DNA of 46,511 nt from Neurospora tetrasperma FGSC 2508 (GCF_000213175.1 NW_009799100.1:4967379-5013889); one strand, 5' to 3'; positions 21,595-33,511 are shown, numbered from the stretch's first letter. Numbers and translations: made by a program. The notes: generated from the letters alone by a model not told the origin.

Positions 21595-23451
21595 TCATAG
21601 AATAATAGAATCGCTGGCACTGCGCCTTGAACGACGAGCCCATCCCAACCCGAATAGATGCGAGTTGCTTCTCCGACGCTTGGCTTTGATACATGCCGGG
21701 GGATGCAGAAGATGGCCTCTACGACGGCGTAGAAAGTGGGCAAAGAGTCCGCCAGCCGCATAGACCGCCGTGACGCTGATGACAATTGGCCACTGGAACG
21801 AATTGGGGTTTGGCCAGATGATAGTAAGGGCCCACGCGAACATGTCGAACAGGTTCTGGAACGAGGCTTCCACTGAGGAGAAGATGCCTCTGCGATCGTC
21901 TTCCACTTCCTGTATCCGGGGAAAACCCACTGGTTAGTAGCAAGGCAAAGCTCATGTAGACAGGATTTTTTTTTTTTCGGAAGGAGATGGAAAGGACGTG
22001 GGTCTTACACCTTGCACAATGTTTTGCACCGAGAGGTCAAAACCCCAAAGACCGACACGACTGAAAGCCACGGCAACAACAAGGCCAACAGCGGTCATAA
22101 GGCTAGTTGCCTCATAGCCCTTCCCGTAGTAGTAAAAGAAGCAAGAGACGCCGCCAGCTAGCCAGGTCATCTGCCAGGTGATGGACCACAAGCCCGTGCG
22201 GAGGACACCGATGCGCTTCATCAGACGGGGCGCGATCCAAGTGGCGCTGAGCTCGAAGATTGTCGAGATGCCACGGATGATGCCCACTTGCCATAGGTTA
22301 AGGTTGGAGGCGAGTAGGTACGTCAGCATCTGGCCTGAGAAGGAGAGTACGGTGAGGTACAGTAGCGAAAGCGCAAGCGAAGGGATAACCGCTGGATGGC
22401 CAAAGTACAGGCGCAAAGAGGGAGTCATGAGCAGCTTGCGCCATGATATGCTCCGTATCCAATCCCCGAGCTGTCGATGGGTACTGCCGTCAGTAGCAGC
22501 ACCACCGTCCTCCCTCAAGGCAATCCCCGAAAGCGGCTCGAGCGACTGACCGACTGATTCACCGGGAGGAGCAGGGCGACCGAGCCCCGGGACCCTGCGA
22601 AACACCGTCTCGATGCAAAGATACTCCACCATCACCGACGCCAGATTCATCCCCAGCGTCGCATACACAGCCGCCCTCACCGACGCCGCAGCAACCAAGG
22701 CAACCGTCAACGGCCCGAGCAACTTGCAAAACAAATCAATCCTCCGCATGCGCGCATTCATCTTCCTCCTCGCCTCCTCATTCCCCTGCGTAATAACCAC
22801 CACCCAATCCCTCTCCACCGCAATAAGATTCACGCCCGCCGCCAGTTTCTCCACGCACGCCAGCAACACACTAGCTCCAAACAAGCCATCCACCAGCGGC
22901 GACTGCCTCCATCCCAGCCGCAACTCCAGCAACGCCCAGAAAAGACCGCACGAAGCAGCAACAGCGAGGCGTTGCCCCACAATGGAAGCGCGGACGACGG
23001 TTAGCCGGTGGGCAGTGTCGATCCAGTGGCCTACCGGCACAGCGAAGAGGATGGCGGCAAGGTTGCGCGAGAGGGCATAGAGGGAGACGGGGAGGAGGTT
23101 GTCGGGGAAGACGGAAGCGAGGAAGTAGACGACGCCGGCTTCGAAGAGGCGGGAGTTCCAGGTGGAGAGGAAGTGGGAGGTGTAGAGGCGGAGGGTTAGG
23201 GAGTGCGATATTCCTATTGGGATGGGAGCTGGAGGACTTGTAGAAGAAGGGGGGAGGTCATTATCGCCTGCAGCGTCGACGGTGCTGGCATTGTTGGGAT
23301 TGGCGTGGAGTGGCCGTTCAATGCCGGGCTCTATGACGGAGTTTGGTCTTGACAGATTATTTTGGGCGGAAAGGTATGCGGCTAGTTCGATATTGTTGTC
23401 GTCGCCGATGATTTTGCGAGCTGGCTCGGTCGACTGAATCCAGTCATCCAT
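21595..23451 (-). CDS. Ferroportin-type (SLC40/FPN1) metal exporter
   Basis: Predicted 585-residue polytopic membrane protein, expected to export Fe2+ or related metals. Exon 1 is 23451-22009 and exon 2 is 21909-21595. The 99-bp intron has donor GTAAGA, branch CTAAC and acceptor ACAG, and joins codons in phase 0. Known family features are seen: the first-helix motif SHFLSTW (residues 92-98), the SLYALSRNLAAILFAVPVGH segment, and across the splice site VQG then EVEDDRRGIFSS. The RG of that stretch, and the later PNP before the last helix, match the ferroportin C-terminal half. The N-terminal ~85 residues are polar and probably cytosolic or luminal. The position equivalent to the human TM1 Asp is Ser here. 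ATG at 23451 is the first in frame. It is on the same strand as the amidase, 690 bp downstream of it. Confidence 0.88.
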
Positions 23452-24141
23452 CCCGCCGTCGCGCGCTTGTTTCGGCGTCAGTTGCCCTGAGTAAGATCGT
23501 CGAGGAATGATATGATAAGGGGTTTAAGAGAAACAGGATTCAGAGCTGCACCAAAGAATATCTGGACAGCGAAAATTGTGTACATTAAAGATGATGTACT
23601 TTGGTTGTGATGTGGAAGAAGCGGCAATTTTGTGTAGCATCTGTCGGCGTGGTGGTCCGTGCACCCGCAATGCGTCCTCCTGTACCATCCGCTGCTCATC
23701 TGCTAGAGTGGCTCATGAATGGGGGTTACTAAAGAATTCAAGGATTACGAAACACGCATGAATATACGCTGAGAAAGGTACGAGTATGCGAGGCGGCTCT
23801 TCGGTGCCATATGTTATCCTGAATGGATCGTGTCCCTCATCGGATTTGCCCTGTTAGAAGCCACAACGCCAGACATCAACAGCACATCCATTTCCCGGGC
23901 ATGTCAAGTCGAGTCTCTCCAACTATCATCAACACGACAAAGATAATACACCGAAGTGTGTTATTCCGTAGCGTGGAAGCAACACACCAATCATCCAAGC
24001 ATACCTCATGAATTGATCATGGTGTCATACCTACGAACCCAGCCTGTTGGTCCTCCTTCGCGGTTTCTATCGCCAAACCACGAATATCGATCCCGCCAGC
24101 CCTGATGACCAACGCGGCAGTCCAGCACCTCCCCAACAACC
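23452..24141. other. Intergenic: amidase 3' side / ferroportin promoter
   Basis: No gene supported. Short open frames here lack domain or splice structure. Confidence 0.5.
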
Positions 24142-26086
24142 TCAAGCTGGAGACTGGGCATTCTTAAGCGCAGCATGCACCAACTTCGCAATACCCAATA
24201 CCTTCTCCTCCTCAAACTTCCTCGCAACAATCTGCACCCCCACCGGCGCACCATGGTAGATCTCCGGGTCATCTAGACATTACTCGTCGTCAGCTCCAGT
24301 CACACACCAAATGATCCTCCAGCAAAAAACCTCAAAAAAAACTCACAAGACTCCCAATTCGCCCTATCAACCTCGTTCACCGGCGTATACGTCTCATCAA
24401 CTCCATCCACCCCCTTATCAGCCTTCGTAACCGGAATCACCGCCGCGCTATAATTCAGCAAGTTGACCACCTCGGTATAAGCAAGGTGAGTATATTTCCC
24501 CGGGATCACGGCGGCGTGGGGCGCGATGGGCATGATGACGGCGTCGACTTCCTGTCCGTCATCTCCCGACATGGAGTTCCAGTAATCCGAATAGGCCTGC
24601 TCGCACGCAAGTCCTTGGACGGTCAAGGCCTGGTACTCGAGTAGCGGGATGGGGTCTCGGAGGTTGAAGTATGCTTGGAGGTCGGCGATCAGGGGCTCGC
24701 CGGAGAGGAGGAGGTGGTCGTGGACGTCGCGGGCGCCGTCGGCTAGGAGGAAGGAGTGCTGCAGCATGTGTGTGTTGTCAGTGACGGTGATGACGGGCGG
24801 GCTTGGGAGGAGGAGAACAGGTTCTGCGTTTGGGTGGAAAACTTACGTGGATCTTAAGAGCAGTTGCGTGAGAGGGCGGGTTCCAGTCCACGAGCTTGTG
24901 TCCGGCTTTCTTCACTGCCTCAGCGACCATCGCCATTCCCCTGCGAATAGGCGGGTGAGGCTCGACGATGCCGTCGTTCCACAGGATACCCAGCTTCAGC
25001 GGTCGGTGGTCTGCCTTTGCCCTGCCACTCGTGTCCGCACGAGACAAGACATTATCGAAAACATCCTGTCGGTAAGGAATAGGCACTACAGCCGGATCCT
25101 GCAACCATGGCCGTGTGGACAAGACAGACTTGAGAGCAAGCTCGCATCCGTCAAGAGAGGTACTGATGAACCCCAGCGTGGAGCGGTAAGTGTTCTGCCC
25201 CGGGTTCGTGTTCGCAGCATCCCGATATGACAGGCGCTCGGGGGTCGGCTTGAGGGAAAAAATACCGCAGAACGCGGCTGGGATCCTAACAGATCCGCCA
25301 ATGTCGGTGCCAACGCCGAGTGTACTTCCGCGCAGGGCCATGAGCGCCGCTTCACCTCCTGATGATCCGCCGCAGGAGAGGTTGTTGTTGTGAGGGTTGA
25401 GCGTGCGGCCGATGATGTTGTTGTAAGTGTCGCCAATTAGGAGAGTTTGCGGGACGCTGGTCTTGCAGAAAAGCACGGCACCGCAAGCTAGCAGCTCCTT
25501 GGTGATTTGGCTTTCGATTTGATGTGTCTTGGTAGGGTCGGTGATGCCCATGTTGCCTCCTATCCAGCCGACGTAGCCCATAGTGGTATCGACGCCTTTG
25601 ACGTGGAATTGGTCCTTCAAGCTGATGGGTAAGCCATGAAGAGGACCGACAGGCTTGCCGTTTACTCGGAGATACTCATCGAGTTCTTCGGCTCTTTTGA
25701 TGGCGATGTCAAAGAAGATTTCGAGGAGACAGTTGTTCTTTTTTTTTGTTAGCTTGTGTTCCGTCAACTGACAAGGTGAGAACAGGAGGTATACAAACAA
25801 TCTGGTGAGCAATAGCCGCCGTCTTGCAAAACGCCTTCGTGACCTCTACCGCCGAGCGCTTGCCAGCCCTTATATCGTTGACCAGAGGAACACTGTCCGT
25901 TTTGACGACATCGATTACCTCGGGCTCCAGAAAACGTTCAATGAAAGGACCCGTAATATCTCGCTGCTTGGTCGCAAGCTCGAGGTCGGCAGGACTTAGT
26001 CGCCATTCTGCCGGAATCTTTGCGAGAGTGTCTTCCCGCTTCTTCGCGGCACGGGCCTCCCAAGGAATGGGGTATTCAGTCATCAT
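24142..26086 (-). CDS. Amidase signature family enzyme (AmdS/acetamidase-like)
   Basis: Hydrolyses an amide to an acid plus ammonia or an amine; the substrate is not predictable. Four exons: 26086-25799, 25737-24847, 24758-24347 and 24272-24142. The introns are 61, 88 and 74 bp (donors GTTTGT, GTAAGT, GTGAGT). They give 573 residues, the usual size. The catalytic Ser-cisSer-Lys triad is complete: Lys137 in GLPISLKD, Ser221 in CGGSSGGEA and Ser245 in GTDIGGSV, with the 24-residue Ser spacing typical of the family. The N-terminus (PWEARAAKKRE, then KIPAEWRLS) and C-terminus (DPEIYHGAPVGVQIV) match fungal acetamidase-like proteins. There is no signal peptide, so it is probably cytosolic. Exon borders were chosen to keep these motifs; the first donor (GTTTGT) is the least certain. 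Confidence 0.9.
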
Positions 26087-26707
26087 GGTGAAAAAGGGAA
26101 TGATGAGCCCACAAGAATGATTTTACATGAGTGAGGTCAATGTTAAAGCCCCGTTATTTTCTTGTGTCATCCATGGCTTTTATAGGCAGATTATGGCTGC
26201 GATATCACGACTGCCGACTGCGGGGAGCGATGATGGATGCTACGGAGCTTGAGCCGGGTGCTATCACTGATAATACTGTGTTAGTCTACTCCGCATTCGG
26301 CCTGAGACAACCAATCAATGGGGTGACCAAGTTATCTCCGGGTGCGGATAACCGGAGCGAGCTTTGGGAGCCCAGGTTACGCCTCGACACCATTGTCACC
26401 GCCCTCGCAACTTTGAAGCCATCTTTTCGTCTTTCTTGATTTTTGACTCGAGTCGTAGAGAATTACAAAAAAAAAAAATTACCCTTTGACAACGAAGGCT
26501 GAGTGGAATTGGGGATGGAAGATGCATTCTCGAATTGGCCGCTACACTGTGCATCTAGAGAGCTATAGGGCCATATCCTATCCGTTATCTACGCGATTAT
26601 GCTCTAACCTGCCAACCCTTTCGCTCCACAACCTTTTCGGGTGACTTTTCTTTTTCAAGTGTTCAATCTATCATCGTTTGCCGGATGTACACTGTACGTC
26701 CAGAAGC
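26087..26707. other. Intergenic, amidase promoter side
   Basis: No gene supported. An A-rich run occurs at about 26,467-26,478. Confidence 0.5.
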
Positions 26708-27469
26708 TTACGGAAGCGGAAGTGGCTCCTCCTCCTCATCAAATGGCTCCTCCTCCTCATCAAATGGCTCCTCCTCCTCATCAAATGGCTCCTCCTCCTC
26801 ATCAGATGGTGCGAGCTCTCTTCGGGCATTCTCCAACCGCCTCTCAAGGTCCTCTAACCTTGATACTAGCCTCTCAGTTTTGGAAGCAAATTTAGTGATT
26901 AGAGGTACCAGACCTAGCTGAGAGTCAACCATGAAGATGTTTTCCAACCCGCAATGTGGAGGGGATCTCTTGAAGACCCAATACAAATTGCACAGTGCGT
27001 CCTCAGAGCTGACTATATGCAGCTCTTTCAAGTTGACACACTGTTCAAGAAAGATGGCATCATCAGTGCTAACTGTATCCCCCTTGAACTTGAGTCGTTT
27101 GATCGAGGCTGCAACAGGGATGAAATCCTCCAAACAAGCCTCCCCAATGTCGACAATGTCAAGCTCCAGGTTAAGCCAAACATAGCGCCGCTCACCGCCG
27201 TCTCGTATGTCTTCCAACTCGGAGAAGAGCTGTCGATAAACCCCCAGCTGACGAGCTTCGCGACAGACTTGCACGATTGCTGGGATCGGTGTAAAGGAAC
27301 TCACGTTACTCTCTTGCACTCTCTCATTATGTGCTTGGTAGTAGGTTCGTGTAGTTTCTTTAATCAACAAACCAACGTCGACGGTACGGGGTTCGGCAGT
27401 TAGCTCCCACACCAGAGCCCGGAGCTCGAACGGTAGGTACATGAACCGATGGAAACTGGTGGCAGCCAT
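26708..27469 (-). CDS. 2EXR-domain protein, copy A (intact)
   Basis: 253 residues in a single coding exon. It starts with the 2EXR pattern: F-x-x-LP-FELR-x-x-VWEL followed by EPRTVDV (first EXR = ELR, residues ~15-17), then PIPAIVQVCREARQLGVYRQLF (second EXR = EAR). YVWLNLELDIVDIG and a leucine-rich KRLKF / LKELHIV middle follow, then a heptad-like charged region. The end is four acidic DEEEEPF repeats. The function of 2EXR proteins is unknown to me. A strong GTAAGT donor at 27,616 upstream of the ATG suggests a 5' untranslated intron, as in the paralogues. It is the first of six copies. Confidence 0.85.
   Translation of the reverse strand: MAATSFHRFMYLPFELRALVWELTAEPRTVDVGLLIKETTRTYYQAHNERVQESNVSSFTPIPAIVQVCREARQLGVYRQLFSELEDIRDGGERRYVWLNLELDIVDIGEACLEDFIPVAASIKRLKFKGDTVSTDDAIFLEQCVNLKELHIVSSEDALCNLYWVFKRSPPHCGLENIFMVDSQLGLVPLITKFASKTERLVSRLEDLERRLENARRELAPSDEEEEPFDEEEEPFDEEEEPFDEEEEPLPLP
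26724..26807 (-). repeat. 21-bp coding minisatellite
   Basis: Four head-to-tail 21-bp units encode the acidic C-terminal repeats of copy A. Units 1-3 are identical and unit 4 differs by one base. Such arrays change copy number easily and would alter the length of the acidic tail. Confidence 0.9.
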
Positions 27470-28672
27470 CTTGCTCGCTGTTGTTCGACTACGTGGCGAC
27501 TTTCTCCTCGTACTGACTCGGGCGATCTGGTCAGCGCTCGTTACATCAAATTCAACTTAAGGAATTTGACTGCTGAAGGGAAAGTGAAATCGGACTGATC
27601 GGGTTGCGATACTTACCTGCTGTGGCTGACTGGACGAGCAACAAGAACGGCCAGACGAAAGGGTCAGACAGCAAAAGCTTGCTACCGATTCGCACTGGAG
27701 GAAGTGTCTCGTCTCTTTGTACCGGTCTAGGGAGAGGAGTGGTGTGACAGTCCACCGCGCGGGACGGGATAATGTCTTCAAGTGGGCGAGTGTCTGCCAG
27801 CCGCGGATCGGTTACTGTCGCAAAAGTTGCGAGAGTCGGCAGAGACAAGCTCGGAAAGAAAGAGGAGTCGCGCCTGTCGCAGAAGATGATGCCGACGGAC
27901 GTGAGGAAGGTGCTGCCGCTAACGGCCCACGCCAGGCCTAGGACGTCGTGATGTGTTGCGCTTTCTGTCGTGCTTTCAGAGTCTTGCGAAGCGGTGTTGG
28001 TTGAGCGCCGCGTTGCTTGGAAGAAAAACAGTGCGCGGTCCGTGAAGCAGATAAGAAGAGCTTAAGAAGAGTGGAAGGAGAGGAGGATACTTAAAAGGTG
28101 AATGCGCGGGGTCCAGGTCCAAAGGCGGCCAAATATGGGACGAGCTGAGGCAGAAAGTTAGGTACCTCTAGGATCTCTAGCTTGGAGTGAATGGGAGGGA
28201 AGGAGAAGTGAAGTGAAGGCGGGAGGAGCGAACCTGAAAGACAGCACGTCATCAAAAATCATCATCGTCAAGTCTCACGCATCGTAGCTCTACTACTACA
28301 GGCAGCCTCTTGAACATACCCTAACATGGAAGGGCCCATATCTTCCCTCAGAGACCTGCGCTGGACCGTCTACATTAGGTTTTGGTTCACCCTTACGCTA
28401 CAGGGTGGTTCACATAGCAATTCCATATATGTAACTCGAATACTTTAAACAGCAACAAAGTATATTACGCTCAAGTGGTCATGAATAGTTGAAACCTTAA
28501 TGTTTCCAAGTCTGCCCAACACAAATTTGTTCCCTCCTTTCTAAAATGTTTGACGACGCCGCCTAGTACATGATGGTCCCCCGTCCTGATACATAGAAGT
28601 AGGTAATTTTGCCCTCGCCGTGCCATCATACGCCCGCTCATGCTGCTAACCACTTCGTCGGGACGAGAGCAC
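27470..28672. other. Intergenic with 2EXR-A 5' region
   Basis: Contains the probable 5' untranslated intron donor of copy A (27,616). On the minus strand a frame from about 28,060 to 27,557 is open for ~165 codons but has no ATG and no domain, so I do not call it a gene. Confidence 0.4.
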
Positions 28673-29419
28673 TCAGTATCCTAGTGAGCAACACTTGCAC
28701 GGCTCCTGCCATTTACTCAAGATAATTGCATGACCCTTCAAAAGTGACCGCTGAACACTCGTGATCTCGCTATCTCGTATCCATCTGATATGTTGAGGAT
28801 CATCATCGCCCACGGACTCATCCCATTGGCTCGTCAAGCCGTCCGCAGTCGTATGTACAACAAGTTTCTTCAGAGAGCGTGGCATATAGCCGCTGCATAA
28901 TTGCTCTCTGGTTGTAGACTGCCGGTCAAGAAACGTTTCGTCCGAAACGGTGATCTCAAGCTCCTGCAAGTTGACAAAACATGCGTGGAGGGCAGCTCTC
29001 GCGCCACATGCACACGAGATCCAATCGATCTCAACCTTGAGGCGCCGGATCGATCGTGCCACATCCTGAAAATGGAATAGAGTGAGCCCGGTGAGAAAGC
29101 CCGCGTCGACCGTGTCGATATCCAAGTTCATCCAGACATATTGGCGCTCTTCGCCAGATCTGACAGTGTCCAACTCGGAAAAGACTTGTTGGTACAAGTT
29201 GTGTTTGTAACGGGCTTGGTAGCAGGTCTGTAGTACTGCTGGGACCGGCGTGCCCGTGACGAGTTTGTAAGCTGGGCCGCTGCCTTTGTTGTTAACGCAT
29301 TTGGCGTGCGTGACCTGTACTCTGCGAATCTTGACGATCCGAGGCTCGACACTATGTTTTCATATGCGATCTTGGATTTCCCAGGGAAGCTGAAGGAACT
29401 TGGAAAAGGTGTTGGCCAT
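28673..29419 (-). pseudogene. 2EXR-domain protein, copy B (nonsense mutation)
   Basis: The frame from ATG at 29,419 to the TAG at 28,673 is 248 codons, the same size as the intact copies, and keeps one frame throughout. Codon 20 is TGA (29,360-29,362), exactly at the invariant Trp of the 2EXR motif. The motif here reads LPWEIQDRI-stop where other copies have ELRA-x-(V/I)WE. Both EXR triplets are degraded (EIQ, and QAR in CYQAR). The conserved YVWMNLDIDTVDAG, ARSIRRLKVEI and LQELEI segments remain. Loss appears recent, because no other stop or frameshift is seen. Confidence 0.85.
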
Positions 29420-30388
29420 GATGCTTGTTGTTCGTGAAAAGATCTTGTGGGTAGCTATGGAAGATGACGACATGTTAACACTTGCGAAACAGAACGAGCT
29501 AACCCATTGTTTGCTTGCACGGAGCTAACACATACCGTAACTGGAAGGTAGCTGATTTTGCCTATTCTGACTGAGGCGACAAGATTGTGTGGAGCTTGAT
29601 CGTGATAGCCGGCAGCCACAGACTGCGGAGAGAGATAAGTTGGCTTTTAGTTGTGCCTTCGCCGTCTTCGGTAAAGTTTCGAGACGAGTCAGATATGTGA
29701 AAGAGCCTGTCGGATTTGATGATGGTCTGTGGTGATGGATGCTCTTTATTGTCAACTTGATTGACCACAATAGCTTGAAGAACTCTGGGGAAGTGGTGAA
29801 AATTTGGGAAGAAAATCACAGAGCAGTCTGGTCAGGTATATATACTAGGTCAAGTGAAGGGCGACGTTGCTCTCATGCAGTTCAGGTAGGAATATAAATG
29901 AATTAATACAATATCCATACGCCGAAGCAATGCGGAAGTCCGATTTATTGATCATGTATCATGCCTAGACAGAGGGTGCCTTGCATCTCATCTGCTTCTC
30001 TGCTGCCGATCCACGTTTATTAATTTTTTTCCCTCTCAATCATGCCGCCATGTATAGTGACGTGTCTCGGGTCAAAGAGAAGTCCGAAGGACTCAGACAA
30101 TGACGTATATCAAGCTTCGACATATATCGATCATTTGTTATACTCGATGCCGGATGTACTTGATCGTCTTCCTATGTACATACAGCCACAATGCATTCAG
30201 ACACGTAAATCCCCTCTCGTAATCGCCATATGTTTCTTTCTCCGTTCGGAGTTGGAAATACGTTTTGTAATCATGCCGATTAAGCCGAACATGATAGGCG
30301 TGTTGGTTTCATCTGCCTTCCAAGGTGCGTCTCCAGGGCCGGCCAAGATAGCCCTCGCATACACTGAGAACAGACGTGGTTACACATC
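29420..30388. other. Intergenic between copies B and C
   Basis: No gene supported; short frames only. Confidence 0.5.
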
Positions 30389-30995
30389 TTAATCATAGAC
30401 AGGTATATCTTCATCCCACAGGTCGTCCCATAACTCATCCCAGTCAAAGCTGTCCAACGTAAGAAAGTCCAGCATATCGTGTAGGATGATATTTTTCTGA
30501 CCACATGCAAAGGGGAACAGGCGAAAGGCCCATCGGAAATTCCAGATCTCGCCGTGAATATCAAGCTTCTTGAGCTTTACAAAGCCCTGGAGAATCTTGA
30601 TCTCTCCAGGCAGAAGCCGCAGTATCTCGATGTCGAGCCGCTGAATGGAAGTTTGGATGCTTTCGTACCTAAAGTGGCGCAGTTCGGTCATTCCCGCCCG
30701 GATGGTATCATGCTCCCAGTTGATCCAAACATATTTCCGCTGGAAGTCCGATGTGCCCGATAGGATTTCAGTGAATGCCTGTTTGTACACTCCCAGGTAG
30801 CGGGACTGCTTGCAAACTTGGAGTATCTCTGGTACCCTGTTCACCGAACGCAAATCTCTGCGAAGTGTCCCTTGTATCTGGTCGGAAACTACACGGACGT
30901 CAAACCATGCGAGGCGCAACTGTGAATTCCCATATCATGGCACGAAGCTCCCATGGCAGGTAAGGGAATAGGTGAAACGTCTCTGTGGTGGACAT
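30389..30995 (-). pseudogene. 2EXR-domain protein, copy C (frameshift)
   Basis: ATG at 30,995 starts FHLFPYLPWELRAMIWEF and VAPRMV, then hits TGA. The continuation, DVRVVSDQIQ to IPVYD at 30,389, is one base out of frame. The cause is one extra base in the A3 run at 30,902-30,904 (TTT on the coding strand). The second EXR has become QSR (CKQSR). The rest keeps KYVWINWEHDTIRAG and ends in an Asp/Trp-rich tail. The total is about 201 codons, shorter than copies A, E and F. A sequencing error in the short homopolymer is possible. Copy D is its closest relative. Confidence 0.8.
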
Positions 30996-32128
30996 GTTGC
31001 CGGCAGGGGTTGGGGGCAGCTGTCGCCGTGTGCTCTGAGATCTCAAGGTAGGTAGTTGCTGGTAGCTGAAGATGGCAACGTTGTCAGAACTTGGATCAAA
31101 GTCAGGATGGAGAGTAGGCACGGATGAAGGTCAGAAATAATTACCTATGTGACCAGTGCAGATCTGGACGGAAGAATTACTGGTATCGATGCTGCATGCG
31201 CCCCTAATGCACTGCGCTAGAAAGAGACGCTGACAGCGGCGTCTTGCCGTCACCCTGTCTCGAGGCTGTCCAGGCCTGGAAAGATATTGAACACGTAGCT
31301 TCTTCCTGGAAACCCGTATTTCTGGGGACAACGCCAGCCGCAGACAAATGGGTGCCCACAACGAAGCAATCCAGTTGCCACGAAGGACTATAGTTGGCAA
31401 GATCGCAAGGTCGAGAATGCGAGATGTCGTCCTGGCCTCGATGTCTTTCTACTTCGCGCTCTTCCGTACAGTAGTCCAACTGTGTCGATTGCTGAGCACG
31501 TATCAAACCGATCTGAGAATCCGCTTCAAGCGGGGAAGCGAATGATAGTTTGCCGTCGATGGCCAAAGCTGGATGATGAGAGAAGCTGGGTTGTTGCTTT
31601 GGAGGAGATGGTTGAGTCTGCAACAACAAATGTCGCAAGACACGATGGACAGGGTTGAGTGTAGCGCACCAGCAAAGAGGTGAGAAAATTGTGCAGGAAA
31701 TAGCGCAAAATATGGGAGTGGTGGGTGGATTAAATAGAACTAGAAAAGAAAAGGTGAAGGGTCACTGAAGGTTTTCTGGCCTAATGAAGGGAATAATCTA
31801 GTGAATGCAAGGCAGAGTAAGGGGAGGCCTCTCCAACCAAGGTTCATTCCCATGGAGAGAGTTGACAATGTCGCCAACCTTTCCCCAGGTTACCTATCCG
31901 GACCTTACATGCCTGCAAATCTCTCGGGAGGAGGAAGGTTGGGTGGTGAAGGCACATATCGATGGACATCTAACTCGGGGGCGTTCGTCGTCGTGATTCA
32001 TCAAGAAAAACACACAGACTTGTCCCTTGCTCGCGTGAAGACAGCAGCCACTTCAACGATCAACTTGTCGATTTTCCAGGTCTACCATTCTAGATACTTC
32101 TAGGATAGGGGATGGAAAGCAGAAGCTT
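30996..32128. other. Intergenic between copies C and D
   Basis: Contains a GT-type donor at 31,144 (minus) placed like the 5' untranslated introns of the other copies. Other frames lack gene-like features. Confidence 0.45.
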
Positions 32129-32509
32129 TCAGGAGCCACGAAAAAATCGCGGAGTGATTTCGATAGACCACTCCTCATGCGGATCGTCGAGGGCTCTGTC
32201 AATCAGATCATCGTAGTCGCCGTACATGTTCTGATAGCCATCTGGATCATCCCAAACCGTAAGTTCAATCTCGCAATCAATCAGGCAACCTCGGAAAGGT
32301 CGACGCCAACTGGTCGCCCCAGATTTACAGATTATGGTAATCAGCTTGAGGTTTACACAACGTTTGAGATCTTCAACCTCCCAGTCATGCAGTTTGTCTC
32401 TCACGAAGTGTAGGTATTGGATGGATGTCTGAATGCCCTCATACCTGTAATGGTACAAAGGCGTTTTCCCAATCTGAATGTTATCACAGTCCCAGTTGAT
32501 CCAAACATG
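32129..32509 (-). pseudogene. 2EXR-domain protein, copy D (N-terminal half deleted)
   Basis: Only the C-terminal half remains, beginning at HVWINWDCDNIQIG, which aligns with copy C's YVWINWEHDTIRAG, and ending FFRGS. The 2EXR motif itself is absent. Only 29 bp upstream is a perfect GTAAGT donor (32,538), which in intact copies lies before the ATG. So an internal deletion appears to have removed the end of the 5' intron, the start codon and the first ~100 codons while leaving the promoter side. Confidence 0.75.
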
Positions 32510-32538
32510 GAGTAGAAGTACAAGGGAAGTGTACTTAC

Positions 32539-33511
32539 GTGCGATAATGCAGCTAGGAGCTATGCTGTATGCTTCGCTAATGTACTGCGTTTGAAGAAGA
32601 GTTTGGGTTTGGACACGTCTACCGCCGCCTTATCTGGGGATATGCCGGACGGAGCTGGCGAGAACGAGAATGGTGTTGCCTCAGCGGGCCAAAGGTTGAT
32701 GACACGGCCTAGAGTCTTTCTTGCTCTGAGGGGCGTGGTTGACTGCGAGGCATCAAATGGCAGCAGAAGTGCGGACTGGAGAGAGGTCGAGTACGTGCCA
32801 CGAGAACGACGGGTCTCCCATCCCATCATGCATATGTCAGGCAACCCCGCGCGCACACGTAAGAAGTGAAAACTGACTCGGAAGTTCGTTTCCGTCCTCT
32901 ACCTCTGGACTTTTCCCGGCCACTCAAGCCGTCCTTATCACTCCTTCTCTTCCATATTGCCGGGCTTGCGGAACGAAGCCTCATCTTCAGGAAGCAGCAT
33001 TCCTTTGCTTCGGAGCATAGGTATCCAGGTCAAGACGGTTCTCTATTTCCCCAGTGCTTCCTCCAGAAGGAGCTCTGGTCTCTCAAGTGAAACGTATGCG
33101 CCCAAATCATCAACTCAGCTTCAAATTGCACGAAAACGGTATTCATCTTGGGCCTCACACTAATACCCCACGCGTAGATCATCCTTATCTCGTCACAGCC
33201 ACGCCACTACTTTTGTTTCCTGCGCGACACTTGAACACAATTGTCGAGTGTTGCGGGTCGCAACCACAGCCCCTTCGACCCTGGAGGGGTCCTTCCCAAG
33301 ACCAGTTTCCTTATAGAGAAAAGCTATTGGCTTCCGCATCAACGGCGCTCACAAAGAAGATTGTACCTGCGGTGCATTCTGGTCATTCCTGCGGCTCAGT
33401 CTACGTTCAAGTAAGTGCCAATGACATCCAAGCCTCCCTCAAGTCGGGGCCCGCAAGTTGCTGATGATATCATATTTATAGGAAACCGACAGATAACAAA
33501 CGACTTCAACA
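32539..33511. other. Intergenic; 5' region of copies D and E
   Basis: Holds the head-to-head promoter region between minus-strand copy D and plus-strand copy E. It includes a likely 5' untranslated intron of copy E at 33,411-33,481 (GTAAGT donor, TATAG acceptor). An in-frame TAA lies between that intron and the ATG of copy E, so the first exon is non-coding. Confidence 0.5.

Noticed and set aside
22178-23437. Several plus-strand frames over the ferroportin gene
   Set aside because: GC-rich antisense shadows of a well-supported spliced gene.
26685-26921. Ser/Gly-repeat frame on the plus strand
   Set aside because: Antisense shadow of the acidic repeats of 2EXR copy A.
27557-28060. About 165 codons open on the minus strand, upstream of 2EXR-A
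   Set aside because: No ATG and no domain. Splicing it at the strong donor (27,616) to the nearest acceptor does not keep frame with copy A.
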